This document shows positions 48,324 to 61,432 of a DNA stretch of 64,000 nucleotides, piece by piece. A program made the translations under genes and the position numbers. Position 1 is the stretch's first letter. Every line of letters begins with the position of its first letter. The DNA comes from Brachionus manjavacas (Eukaryota; Rotifera; Eurotatoria; Ploima; Brachionidae). The stretch spans positions 2,857,501 to 2,921,500 of the forward strand of contig JAHQIY010000007.1 of the NCBI GenBank assembly GCA_019054805.1, in the 5' to 3' direction. Under the pieces are notes generated by a model. It was not told the DNA's origin, did not search any database, and worked only from the letters and a program-made list of their open reading frames with translations.

Positions 48324-48994
48324 AAAGTTAATAAAATTTTTCTGAATGTTATTTTTTATTCAGTTACGCGATTCTTTGTTAGTGAATTTATTACCTCAAT
48401 GAAGTGTTTAAATTATAAAATTTATATTATTTATTTAATTATTTCAAAAATTTCGCCAGATTTGGCGATTATCAAAAAAAAAATAAATATTAAAAAAAGG
48501 AAATTTTATAAAAATAAAAATTATTTTTTTGTCTCTTTTCGGGATTCAAGAATACATGCTAAAAAAAAAAAATTACATAATTTCAATTTTTACAATTAAA
48601 AATAATTCATTTTTCAACTTATTATATTGTTTAAATTTTTTTCTACTTTGACATCTTCATCACAAAATTTTTCTAAATTTTTCAAAATTGTTAGTGAAAT
48701 TTATTTCCATTTGTGATTGGGAAAGACCTGAGACTGGAAAACCACAACCTGAGAAAAAGAATTTTTCGGATAATAAGTGAACTATGGTTCACCTAACCAA
48801 CTAGACCCAGTTTTTCAACGATTGAATATAAACTTTAATCTGAATGAATTATTTATCTTTTTTTTCTGTTTATTCATTTTTTTTATTTTATATTATTTAA
48901 CTTTATTTTTGTTGTTTTTATTATGAAGGAGCATTTACTCGGTAAAAAATAAATAAATGAATTGTTAAAAAGTTAAAGAAGAATTTAAGTCCAA
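48324..48994. other. Repeat-flank sequence, no gene
   Basis: AT-rich, with a short (AAATAAATAAATG) LINE-type tail at about 48945-48962 preceded by GAAGGAGCATTTACTCGGTA, resembling the 3' end of the LINE family found at 51650-51700. Confidence 0.4.
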
Positions 48995-49977
48995 ATAAGT
49001 CACCACAAATCTCCTTGAATGTCAAGACATTGTCACTTACGCCATCAATGCAGGCGATAATGTCGACGTGACTTACACTGACTTTTCAAAGGCGTTCGAT
49101 AAAGTCTCGCACATCAAACTCATAAGTAAACTAAAAAACTTGAGAATTAACCGAAAATTAGTACGTTGGATTAGTAGCTTTCTTGGGGGAAGAAAACAGA
49201 AAGTTGTACTTGGAGATATAGAATCAGACTGTGAGCCAGTTAACAGCGGTGTCCCACAAGGATCGGTTCTCGGCCCATTACTTTTTGTTGTTTATATAAA
49301 TGACCTTCCAGCTCAACTTAAAAATGATTGTAATCTCTATGCGGACGACAGTAAAATCATCAGTATTGTCGATGCAAACGAGTTAGAAGTGAACAGTTTG
49401 CAAGATGACTTGATAGAGGTATCAAAGTTGGAATACGAAAAGCAAGTTGAGTACTCTGTTGCGAAAGCAAACAAAATGCTTGGAATTGTACGCTGGACAT
49501 TTATCAACTATGATAGCCGAATAGCAAAACTGACATATTCCACATTTGTAAGACCTCATCTTTAATACGCGATAGCAACATGGAATCCACAGAAGAAAAG
49601 TGAAATATCTCTAATTGAGAAAGTTCAGCACAGAGCAACGAATGCATCTGACATCTCACATTTATGCTATGAATCACGACTTATGAGATTCGGTCTCACT
49701 GATTTAAAGGAAAGGAGAAGGCGAGGAGATTTGATCCAATGCTATAAAATAATCAATGGAATCGAACAATTAAATTTAATTTGCGATTGTTTTAAAGATA
49801 ATCTGACAACAGTTACAAATCGAGATTGGATCTACACATGAAGAGTAAAGCCTGGAGAACTTCAATCTACCAAACATAAAGCACCATCCGTCATAGTCTG
49901 CCTTGAAAATCAGACTCATGTGGGCTCGGCTCACGTCACGGAAATCTTTACTACTACTACTACTACTATTATCAAAT
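48995..49977 (+). pseudogene. Non-LTR reverse transcriptase fragment with (ACT)n tail
   Basis: Reads TNLLECQDIVTY, TDFSKAFDKVSH, GVPQGSVLGPLLFVVYINDL and the active-site YADD in one frame to 49564. After a stop it continues with ATWNPQKKSEISLIEKVQHRA and LKERRRRGDLIQCYKIINGI. This is the palm and C-terminal part of a CR1/Jockey-like LINE. About 60 residues between the YADD region and the EYEKQVEYSVAKANKMLG block appear deleted. It ends in a microsatellite of ACT repeats (49960-49976), a plausible true 3' terminus. Dead copy. Confidence 0.85.
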
Positions 49978-50532
49978 TTAATTTCAAATATGAAAATGCT
50001 TGCAATATTAACTTAAAATTAATTTTTTTTTGAAACTGAAAAAAATATCTGAAACATCGCACTCTTTCAATGTTATTTCAAGATTTGATTCATTTTGTAA
50101 TTCAAACACAAAAAATTAAACCATATCAATTAAAAAAAAAATAAAAATTCAAATAATTAGAGAATTTAATAAGATAATATTATTCCGATAATTTTTTATT
50201 AATAAAATAGTTCTTTACTTTTAATCTTGATTTAAATGTCTTCACTTTGGTAGATGTCCTATTAAATATAATTTTTAGATATGAATTTTCATGAAATGCA
50301 ATTTAAAACTCATTTTTGATAAAAAAAAATTTGTTTACCCTGTTTTTAGAAATTTTTGGACTCAAAACATCGTGTACTGTTGGTTGATCAATTCGCTTTA
50401 AATTAATAATAATTAATAATAATTCGCTTTAAGTTCATGAACATTTTTTCATAAAATGATTCAGTGAATCATTTTATAACTCATTTTCACTATTTGAATC
50501 ATGATTTTCACTGTTTTTTTTCTCCGAAATGA
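49978..50532. other. AT-rich spacer with small palindrome
   Basis: Contains a 13-bp perfect palindrome around 50451-50477 (ATAAAATGATTCA, one-base centre). A segment at about 50070-50125 (TTTCAATGTTATTTCAAGAT) recurs in direct orientation at about 53707-53760, beside the right arm of the large inverted repeat. Confidence 0.5.
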
Positions 50533-50965
50533 TTTTATTTATTTGTTTTGTGTACCGAGCTAGGGCATTTTCAGAATAAATTTAAAAATTTTTAAATTAA
50601 AATAAAAAATAAAATTAAAGTTAATAAAATGTGAAAAAAAAATCAAAATAAAGTAAATAAGCAAAAAAAAATAATTGAAGTTCAGAAAACATAGATTGTT
50701 ACATGTGACAGATGGTTTACATAGTTGAAGCTTCATGTAAAAAAGAGGAAATAGTTAGGTAGCAATTACACAATGGAGTTGGGTATTCAATATATCTCGA
50801 TTCGAAGCCTTCTTTGTATTCCTCCACCAGTCTTACAACCAATGGAATAGAATGACTCAGTCCTGTCCCAACATATCTCTCACTCAACTCAAAAAGCCGA
50901 TTTGAGACTGTTAGTAATGATTATCAGAGAGTATTCATTATTTGTTTTGTTTGTTTTGTTTGAAT
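50533..50965 (-). mobile_element. LINE copy A, internally deleted 3' end
   Basis: The 3' tail (TACCGAGCTAGGGC region at about 50552) and about 250 bp of 3' coding sequence (50693-50920) duplicate 51826-52050 almost exactly. At about 50927 it jumps to AGAGAGTATTCATTATTTGT, which in copy C lies some 550 bp further 5' (52598-52617). So this copy has lost an internal segment. Confidence 0.75.
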
Positions 50966-50984
50966 TAATTAAATTAATAAAATG

Positions 50985-51650
50985 ACATTAGAAGTTGAAA
51001 ACGAAATCGGAAATGTTACAGAAAAACAGTTGTCCATTGAAATAGCTCATTTGAGACTTTACAAAGGAGGGTTTTAAGTTCAATTCTATTCTACCAACCT
51101 TTTGGTCCTCGAAAAGGCCAGAAAGTTGAATAGAAGGTGTGTCATAAGGTAAGTGATAGATTGATTTAAAACATGTATTTTGAATTACTTGCAGTTTTTG
51201 AATGTTTGTCTGGGAGACACGGGATAGGATGAAAAAACTATAGTCTATAATGGAACCTATAAGTGCATTATCGACTCCAATTAAGGTTTTTTTATTTAAC
51301 TTCCACGATCTGTGTGACAAAATTTTAATTAAATTTACACGATCAAGACATCTAGAACGAATGAATTCAACCTGGGAGTTGAAACAAAGACTTTGGTCAA
51401 ATTTTATTCCAAGGAAGACTGGGGAGTCAGTGTAGGGTATTTGTTTTCCAAATAGTTTTAGACTTAGCTTAATGTTTTTTGACGGATTACCAGAGTAAAG
51501 AATGTAGCTACATTTTTCTGGAGACATCTTTAGCCTCCATTTTTGTAGCCACAGTTGCAATTTTTTAAGATAGCTATTTTTAATGTTTGCAATGTTGCCA
51601 TATTTTTTGAAGATAAAAAAGGTAATCAGGTCATCGGCAAATAACAAGAA
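50985..51650 (-). pseudogene. LINE copy B, reverse transcriptase fragment of a related subfamily
   Basis: An open minus-strand frame (51647-50988, 219 residues) begins at LLFADDLITFFIFKKYG and continues with KWRLKMSPEKCSYILYSG, FLGIKFDQSLCFNSQVEFI and a QVIQNTCFKSIYHLPYDTPS block. It is homologous to copy C but clearly diverged. Its 5' part stops exactly where the 3' tail of copy C begins (51650), suggesting interruption by that insertion. Confidence 0.8.
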
Positions 51651-53060
51651 TGATTTATTTATTTATTTGTTTTCTGTACCGAGCTAGAGCTCCTTCAGAA
51701 TAAGTTAAAAATAAAATAAAAAAATAAAATAAAATTAAAGTTAATAAAATTAGATAAAAAAAAAAAAGAAGTATAGAGTAAATAAGCTAAAAAAATGAAA
51801 GTTGAAAAGACACAAATTGGAAAAGATTGTTACACGTGGCACATGTTTAAATAGTTCAAGTTTCAGGAAAAAAAGAAGAAATAGTTAGGTAGCAATTACA
51901 CAATGGAGTTGGGTATTCAATATATCTCGATTCGAAGCCTTCTTTGTATTCCTCCACCAGTCTTACAACCAATGGAATAGAATGACTCAGTCCTGTCCCA
52001 ACATATCTCTCACTCAACTCAAAAAGCCGATTCGAGACTGTTAGTAATTTTAGTTTATTAAAAGCTTCATGTTGCACGATGTTTGAGGGAGTATCATATT
52101 TTAACTTAAAGATAGATCTTACTGCTGTATTCTGAATTGCTTGTAGTTTTTTGATATTATTTTCTGAAAATGAATTCAAGCAAGGAAAAGAATAGTCTAA
52201 AATCGATCCGACTAAAGATTTATATAAATTTCCTAGTGTGTTTTGATTGAGACCCCATTTTTTGTTTGACAATATCTTAATAATATTTAGCCTTTTGTTG
52301 CAGCGTTCTTTAATTTCGTCTACTAGTATATTAAAGTTTAACTTAGAATCAAATTTAATACCAAGAAACTTGATTTCTTTTTGGCTCACTATTCTGTTTC
52401 CATAGATTTTTAAGTTTAGATTATCACCCTCTGTTTTATATCTAGAAAAGACAACTGAACACGACTTTTCAACTGATATCTTCATTTTCCATTTAATAAG
52501 CCATTGTTCTAGTTCGTTGGTGTATTTATTTATCTTATTTTCAAGGTTCTCTTTTTTGTTATAAATGAAGAATGTAACTAGATCATCTGCAAAAAGCAGA
52601 GAGTATTCATTATTTGTTTTGTTTCTTTTTGGGATGTCATTAATATAAATACTAAATAAAAGAGGACTAATAACTGAGCCTTGAGGAACACCTGCAGTTA
52701 TTTTATATTCTTCGGTCAGATGATCATTCACATTTACCTTAAATGTCCTACTATCTAAAAAGGATCTAATCCAGTTAGTCAAGTAATGAAGTGGATTCAT
52801 TTTAATCAATTTAAAAAGTAGACCTTCATGCCAAACCCTATCAAAGGCTTTAGAAATATCAAAAAAAAGGCTGCAAACTCTTTTTTTTCTATTAAATGAT
52901 TCCACAATTTTTTGAATTAAAAAGAAAAGATTATCTTATGTTCGCCGCTGTTTCCTAAATCCAGATTGCTCCTGGATAAGGAGTGAATTTTTTTCCAAAT
53001 AATTGTATAATCTTGAAAATACTATGGGTTCCAGGAGCTTTCCTAAACAACTCGGTATAC
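51651..53060 (-). mobile_element. LINE copy C, 5'-truncated reverse transcriptase
   Basis: A long minus-strand frame (52905-51856, 349 residues) carries FFDISKAFDRVWHEGLLFKL, GVPQGSVISPLLFSIYINDI and LLFADDLVTFFIYNKK. Thumb and C-terminal blocks follow (FLGIKFDSKLNFNI, LQAIQNTAVRSIFKLKYDTP). Upstream, to about 53060, broken frames preserve LGKLLEPIVFSRLYNYLEK and SGFRKQ, the first reverse-transcriptase blocks. No endonuclease is present. The 3' end is at 51651-51700, with TACCGAGCTAGAGCTCCTTC and an (ATAA)n tail. It is the youngest-looking LINE here. Confidence 0.88.
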
Positions 53061-53102
53061 TAATTGATTATCGACTGTACTCTTAAATACATTATTATTT
53101 CA

Positions 53103-53129
53103 TAAAGGGCTAATTCAATTAGCCCTTTA
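53103..53129. repeat. 13-bp palindrome with GGGCTAATT arms
   Basis: AAAGGGCTAATT at 53104-53115 is mirrored by AATTAGCCCTTT at 53117-53128 around a single C, with one more pair outside. It lies just upstream of the LINE copy C 5' break. Confidence 0.6.
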
Positions 53130-53357
53130 ATCATCAATTAGCATCAATTTAACAGTCTTCAATTTATTTTCTGTATCAAATAAGAAAGTTTAATCTTCAT
53201 CTTGTAAATTTTTTTCAATAATGCTATCTTCAGAAATTAACAAAAGGTTTTATGATATCCTGACTAAATTTTTAGCAACTTTCACTTGAGGAAATAGGTA
53301 TTTTTTTAGGATGTGATTTAGATTTAGCAAAGTCTTTTGAAATTAATTTATTTTCAA

Positions 53358-53408
53358 TCTGAAGGAGCTAGCTCGGCATAGACAAACAAATAGATAGATA
53401 AATAATAT
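53358..53408 (+). mobile_element. Isolated LINE 3' tail in plus orientation
   Basis: CTGAAGGAGCTAGCTCGGCA followed by an (ATAG/ATAA) tail is the inverse of the 3' terminus of copies A and C. It abuts the right arm of the large inverted repeat, so a plus-oriented copy of the same family was truncated to its last 50 bp here. Confidence 0.65.
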
Positions 53409-53414
53409 TACTTA

Positions 53415-53700
53415 GCATAAAACTTTGGCGGGGGTGTAGTCTGGAAGCTAAAAATTAAAGGAAAAAAAAAATGTTTTAAAAATAAAAATCTGGATGATGA
53501 TTTCGAAAATTTCTAGCATAAAAACCAAAGAACACTTTTAATAAGTTTTTAAAATGTATATTTTGCAACAGTTTTTGCTCCAAATTTCACCGCCGTAAAT
53601 CTTTAATGATAATTAAAAAAAAAAGATACAAAATAAGCGAAAAAATATAGCAAAACTAAAAATTAAAATTCTAGTTCGATACTAAAATAATAGAAGACAT
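53415..53700 (-). repeat. Right arm of the ~300-bp inverted repeat
   Basis: Reverse complement of 47959-48323 except for the 70-bp insertion in the left arm and scattered substitutions. Confidence 0.8.
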
Positions 53701-53903
53701 TTAACTTTTTCAATGTTATTTCAAGATTGGAAATTTTTAGTAATTCAAAAACATAAAATTAATCTAAATCTTTCCTTATATTAAAAATTTTTTGTAAAAA
53801 CTTGTGGACCAAGTGTGGAATTAAATTAAGCTAATTTTCGTCAATTTTTTTGAGACTGACTGTGACCAATGTACAATTTGTTAATAAAAGCTTCGAATTG
53901 ATG

Positions 53904-54074
53904 TTACTGGTGCCGATTCTGAAGAGCGTCAGACATATCTAGCTCTAATCTATGGCTCAAGCAATACCATTTTACCAGTCTAGAAAGTTTGTTTAAAAGA
54001 TGTGCTACTACCTTCCTGTCTTTCCCAATCATTGGATTGGCTCCGTCAGAAGCAAAAGGAACCAGATTTTCGCT
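53904..54074 (-). pseudogene. hAT-family transposase fragment
   Basis: An uninterrupted minus-strand frame of 56 codons reads FASDGANPMIGKDRKVVAHL followed by LNKL and then WYCLSHRLELDMSDAL. This corresponds to the conserved region of ZNF862/KIAA1586-type hAT transposases, with SDGA and a Cys-x-x-His-Arg-Leu-Glu-Leu block. It is bounded by stops and has no neighbouring transposase blocks, so it is a relic. Confidence 0.65.
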
Positions 54075-54088
54075 TTAAAAATTAAAGA

Positions 54089-54165
54089 CAAAGTCTGGCT
54101 TTGAATTCATGACTTTTACTTTTGACCAAATCTGATTAAGGCTTTCTTTCTGAGAGTGAAATTCT
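54089..54165 (+). repeat. Dispersed repeat, copy 2 (partner 30001-30080)
   Basis: Directly repeats the EXOC7-intron copy, including TTTTGACCAAATCTGATTAA and GGCTTTCT. It lies directly beside the hAT transposase relic, so the repeat may be a non-coding part of that hAT element. Confidence 0.6.
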
Positions 54166-54429
54166 TCTTAACTTCAAATATGCAAGTCAAATGATTTGAC
54201 TTTGACTTTTTGACTTTTGAAAAACTTTGGGAAAAGAAAAACTTAATTCATTCTTAAATTCATTTCAGTTGATAGCTAATATCAAATGATATGATGTGAC
54301 AATTTAATTTCCGGTTCTGTAGTAAAAATTTTTAAAAAATTTAAGAATAAGTCTAATAATAAGTCAATAGGTCTGCTAAAAAGTGACAAGTAAAAGCAAT
54401 TTAAGATCTTTTTGACGTATCACTAAAAG

Positions 54430-54780
54430 ACCATTAGAAGAAACTGTTACTGTAAGTAACAGAAACCGCTATGGTAGATCCCGAAAGCTTACTTAAAAGA
54501 ATAAAATATATTAGAATAGATCATACCATTAAATATCTGATACTTGCTGCTGATTTTAATAGTGGTTCTTATTAAGTTAGTCTTAAAAAGTTTACCGCAA
54601 TAAGATTTCTTAAATGTAAAGGATTTTAATTTCATATAGCTTCAAGGGAGCCTCTTCTTACTGTAAATTATAGACAAGAAAGTTTGAATTGATATGATTA
54701 AACATGGGCAGCATTTAATGATAAATAAAATTTTGATGTATTTAATCGGAAAATAAGAGCAACAGTTAAAAAAACTTTTA
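54430..54780 (+). pseudogene. Probable Tc1/mariner transposase relic
   Basis: Translated fragments in plus frames, broken by many stops, include NRYGRSRKLT, VSLKKFTAIRFLKCKGF and REPLLTVNYRQESLN followed by TWAAFN. They resemble, in order, the GRPRKL hinge, the VSxxTVRRxLxxxGF helix-turn-helix and the KPLLTxxNRxxRLxFAxxHxxW entry to the catalytic domain. The similarity is weak and the assignment tentative. Confidence 0.4.
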
Positions 54781-55324
54781 AGTTAGAAATGAAATTTTAT
54801 ATCTTCGTTCCAAAAAAAAATATATTCAAGAGTACTTAAATAAAGTATTCTGAATTTTTTGGTAAAATTTTTGATAAATACTCCCTTTTAATTTGGATTG
54901 AGAAGAATTCGAATTTTTTATTTTTGTTAATCAATTTGAATGGAATAATTATTTTTGGTATTAAAACTTGAGAATACTAAATTTTAAAATATTGAGATTT
55001 TAAAATTTAACCATGATTAAGAATAAACAACTCGTAATTAGATTTTTCTTTCTATAAGCAAATAAGAATAAAATCTAAGAGAATTTTTTCTAATTAAATC
55101 AATTATTTTTAGAAAATTCTGAAATAAAAGCCTTAAAAAAGTTCAAATTTTTTATGTTTTATTATTGTTTATTAAAAAAAAAATTTAACTAAAAGTTTGG
55201 AATCAAAAATGAAAAAAAAGATCATCAAATATGTTTTTTTAGGTAGAATCAAGAAAAATTAAAAATCAGATCAGAAATAATAAAAAAACTCAAATTAATA
55301 GCATAATTAATCCTAGCGATATTC
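54781..55324. other. Intergenic, nothing recognised
   Basis: AT-rich interval downstream of the tryptophan 2,3-dioxygenase gene. No coding frame or repeat identified. Confidence 0.35.
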
Positions 55325-56868
<1,544 letters not shown>

Positions 56869-59800
56869 TTTTTGGAACAATTTTTATTTGCTCTATTAAA
56901 CAAAAAATTTATTTTAGTCTCTATATTAGAACAAATCATTCTTAAATTGAAGAAACACATCTTAAGTTTTGAATTTAAATTTACAAAATTTTAATTTTTG
57001 TCAAAAATTATGATTCTATATTTTAATTGTAGATTCATTATTTTTCTATCTTAAATTGTTTTAAAATAAAATAATAGATTTTTTATTTGATTTAATTGTT
57101 TAATCGGTTAAAATTCTCAGAATAAATCTCCTTAGTCAGAATTTAGTAAAACTAATTGTTAAGTTAGTTTTGGCGTAAAACTTGATAAAAAACAACAAAA
57201 ATTCAAAAAACTTTTATTGAATTTTTTCTAAATCTAGTAAATTAATTTTGAGTAAAAAATAAACTCTACATTAGAAACTTTTTTAGGTTTAAAAAAATAT
57301 AAAAATTGAAGAATATTATTTTTTTGTCTATTATAAATACAACTATTACGTTTTTCTTTTCTAAAGAATCTTGTGTAATAATCATGTAAAAATCAGTAAC
57401 TTAAATCTAATTCAAAAAACGCTCAAATAACATGCGATTTCAATTTATCTGATAAACAACTCCAATTTTCTCATGCTTTCTTCACTTTTTTAATTATTTT
57501 AAGATATATTAAATTTATCTGTGTAATTTTGCTGAAGAACAACAATGATTATCTTATCAAGAGTTGATCAATTGACCAAATGATAATATAAAACCTAGGT
57601 AATATTGGACAAAAAACATGCCATTATTCTCATAATGGAAAATATGGTTCAAAATTTATACTATCACTTATAATTGTTTAATAAACTAATCTTACAGATT
57701 GAATGATAAGCAAGCCTTGAGATATAAAACAACTTTATGGGTGACGGCAGAGTCCTCATAAATGACATTTAACACCCTAAATATGAGCATTTCTAAGCAA
57801 ATAACTAATTTTTAAATTAAGCATTTTTTTAAATTACGAAATCTAATTTTTTTAAATAAATTTTAAGGTGTATTTAGGGTGGAATACCTGAGGTTTAGAT
57901 TGAAGAAATTTTAAATATTACGTTCTATAGTATTTTAATTAAATTCATTTTTAAAAAAGTGAAATATTTCATTTCTATATTATTCTTTTTAGAATGAAAA
58001 TTTGCTCTTGAGAGTTGAAAAAAATAAAAATAAACTACAAGATGTTCCATTAATACACCAACTGTATGCGCTATTTGACTAAAAAATTTATAATTTGAGT
58101 CAATTTTTTCCAGTTTTAGTACACCAAAAAATTGAAAAAATAAATTTTTTTATCGAGACAAGCCAAAAAGTCTACTTGTCTAGTCTAGATAATAATAAAA
58201 ATGATTCATTGTTTAAAAAAGTCATTTTTGCCATGTTTCGTTTTAAAAAAAATTTGAAATTAAACAAAGTATTAATCCTTAAATAAATCAAATTGGCTTT
58301 TTAAAACTTGCATATATAGATTAAATTTTCAAAGGGGTTTTAGGTCAAAATAATGAAAGAAAATTAAATAATTGACTTAGATTTAAAAAATAGTACTTAG
58401 CAATATTTTTCTAAAATCAAACGAAATATCTCAGATTTTGATATGTGTCAAAAATTCGAAATGCATTTAGTTTATTTTAAGATTTAATTGATAATATTTT
58501 AAAAAATATTTTCAAGTATTTATACAAATATTTTTCAAATATATAAAAAAGTCCAATTTAAAAATTAAAAAAATCCAACACTCAATTTGATCTAATCTTA
58601 AAACCTTTCAAATTCGATTCTATTCAGCATTTTTACCAAATTTAACAAAAGTTGTAAGAACTATTATAAAATCTATGTTCTTATTGCCCGAAAGTAATTT
58701 TTAAAACGCGAAAAAAAAAATTAAAAACTATTGAATTTTATTTACTGTAAATTAAAATAAATTTAAATAGCACCACTGGATTTGTAAGATTTTAATGAAT
58801 TAATCGTCAAAGGTTTTTTATTTGTAAACTGTGAAACTGCTAAAAGCATTTTTGTAATCAGAAGTTTTTTTTCCAAAATGAGTAATATTTGAGCTTTAAT
58901 TTAATTTCCGAAAAAAAAAAATGAATCAAATATTTTGCACATAAAAAAAGCTAAAGAAAAATATAAACCGCATGAATAAAATTTACTTATAAATAAATTT
59001 TAATAAATAATAATTAAACATTAGTATTTTTCGTAAATTAATATTTGTTTTTATTGAAAAAGACTTATATCAATTAAAATCAATTTTACTTTGCGTGTTT
59101 TTTGTTATATCATTAGTTTATTATACATACTTGGTTTTCTTTTTAGGTAATCGAAAGATTCTTTTTGGATACTTTAACTTTTTAATTAACTTGTTGCTGA
59201 TAATCAAATTAAGTTTTTTTAATTTCGTCAAAATATTTTTTTTTATTGTTAAAAAAGACAATTAATTTTGAAAACCAATTTTTCAAAAATAAAAGTCAAT
59301 GGTTGTAAAATTATTATTGATTTTAGCCAGGCTTTATGTGCTTTTTTTCATTTTACCGGAATCAAATTAATCAAGTAGAGAAGCTAAATGTATAAGTGTT
59401 TTGTATTTATCATAGTCATAATTTGCAGATACAAATTCCTATTCTAGGTCGAGTCTAAAAAATTCAAAACAGTTTTCAATCATGAGGTTTTACAGAGCTT
59501 TATCACATAGTTTGTGTTTTTTCTTATTTTCTTTTCAAAAACTTAAATAGGCAAATTAGGGAATTTAGGGTCTTTTAAATAAATTAGTCTTAACTTAAAC
59601 TTAACTTTTATTAAAATTAGCGGTGAAAATTATGGGCCTTAAATAAAGGGATATTTAATTTTAAAAATGTTCCATTTAAAATTTTAATCTATCAAAAAAT
59701 AAAACAATTGTGAACAAATTTTTAATTTTAATTTAATTTTTTTTGATTAGAATAAAAATTTAAATTAACACTAAAATAGTATTATTTTCTAACCCAGATT

Positions 59801-61432
59801 AAATAGTTTGCTATGTTGAATGTATTTTGAATGTTTTTCAGAAAAAAGAAAATGTTGATGAATTAAGTATAATGTGAAGTTTTGAAAAGATTATTAAATA
59901 TGTATATTTAAAGGGCTAGTTGCTTTAGTATATTTAAATATCATTACCTCTTTACTCAGAAAAATTGGAAAAATTGACTAAAAGCGTTATAGTAAACAAA
60001 AAATGGTCTAAAATTTGATTTATTTTGAATTCATATTAAAGATCAATTAAAAAATGACTAAGATAATAAGAATTTAGTATGCTAAACAGAATATTGATCA
60101 TTTAGTATGTTTAAAAGTTAAATCATGTTGAAAAAATTTCTAGGTATAAAATGCAGAAACTTATTTTTACTATTCAAATAGATACACTATACTATATAAA
60201 AATGATGCAATCTACTAAATTAAAAAATTAGTTACTATGCATTACTAGGTATAAAACACCCTTGGGCCAAAACTACTTCAAATTAAAAATGATCACACAC
60301 ATTGTCGATTAAATTACAAAATGATAAACAGAATCGAAAGATTAGTTGACCATTTAACCCTTCAAATGATAAAAAGTTTGGAATGGAATGAAATTTATAT
60401 GTGATCTACTAAATTTTACTTAAGTGAAGTTTTGACTTTTTTATAATTAATTTTCAAAAAAGCTATTAAATTCCAATACATTTAAAATTTTTTTTTTAAT
60501 TTATTGTAAAAGGTAAAATAAAGTGGAAAATTAAAACAAAAATCGTATTTTAAATGATGCTTTAATTCTTAACGAATTTAAATTCATGAAAGCTTACGAG
60601 CGAGAAAATTTTAATAATTAAATTATTTTGATCATTATCATTAAAACAAAGATCAATGGATAGGACAAAAATAACACAATGTTTTTTATCTAATTTTTTT
60701 ACCAAAAAAATAAATAAGTATTGAATTAATTGATTTTTTTTAATAAAACAATTTATTTATTAACTCAAATAACAATTAATTTGACAATAACATTATTTAT
60801 GCTATTTAAACTTGTTTTTATGCTAATTCAATAATCTTCAAAATATTTTAATTAATTTTTAAACAAAACAAAATAAAAAATAAACAAATATTGTCTAAAA
60901 ATTATTAGTAAAACACCTTTTTAATCTAGACTTATTTATAATTTTAAAGCTTATCATGTTAAATCAAATATTCAAATAGTATTAAGTTTGAATAAGATAC
61001 AGACATGGGTGTGTTATTTCGACGCAACATAAAACCAAGTATTACAAGTAAACGAAAAAAAATGTCTTAAACCATAAATTAAAAAAAAAATTATTTTCAG
61101 ATTTCTCGGATAATTAAATTCATTTTTATAACAAAATTGAAAATGAACTTTTAATTAAAAAAAAAATTAAAATTATTATTTTTAAATCAATTTGGTCAAA
61201 AAAGAATGCTTACATATTAATACTTTAGTTTAATCTTGACAGGAATTAAAATAAAATTTTTAAATTTTTCTAATAATTAGTTCGAAATAATTAAAGATTA
61301 ACAAAATTTATATACTTAAGACAATTTCTTATGCTTCTTATGAAAAATTCAATTTATGCTAAAATTTAAAAAAAAAATAATTTAAACCAAATCCATGCTT
61401 ATTAATTTTTTAAAAATTTGGTCAATCTAAAA
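56869..61432. other. 4.6-kb AT-rich interval, nothing recognised
   Basis: Extremely AT-rich, with no protein similarity. The frame at 58095-58286 is Lys/Phe/Asn-rich and looks like chance. A less AT-rich patch at about 57735-57790 and a short ATG frame at 61003-61068 (Arg/Lys-rich, 21 codons) are the only irregularities. The latter could be a first exon of the downstream helicase, but no consistent splice was found. Confidence 0.4.

Noticed and set aside
48399..48599. Plus-strand ORF near the left inverted-repeat arm
   Set aside because: Low-complexity Lys/Ile/Asn frame with homopolymer runs; no motif.
58095..58286. Small plus-strand ORF in the 4.6-kb gap
   Set aside because: Lys/Phe/Asn-dominated composition as expected for random AT-rich DNA; no splice context or similarity.
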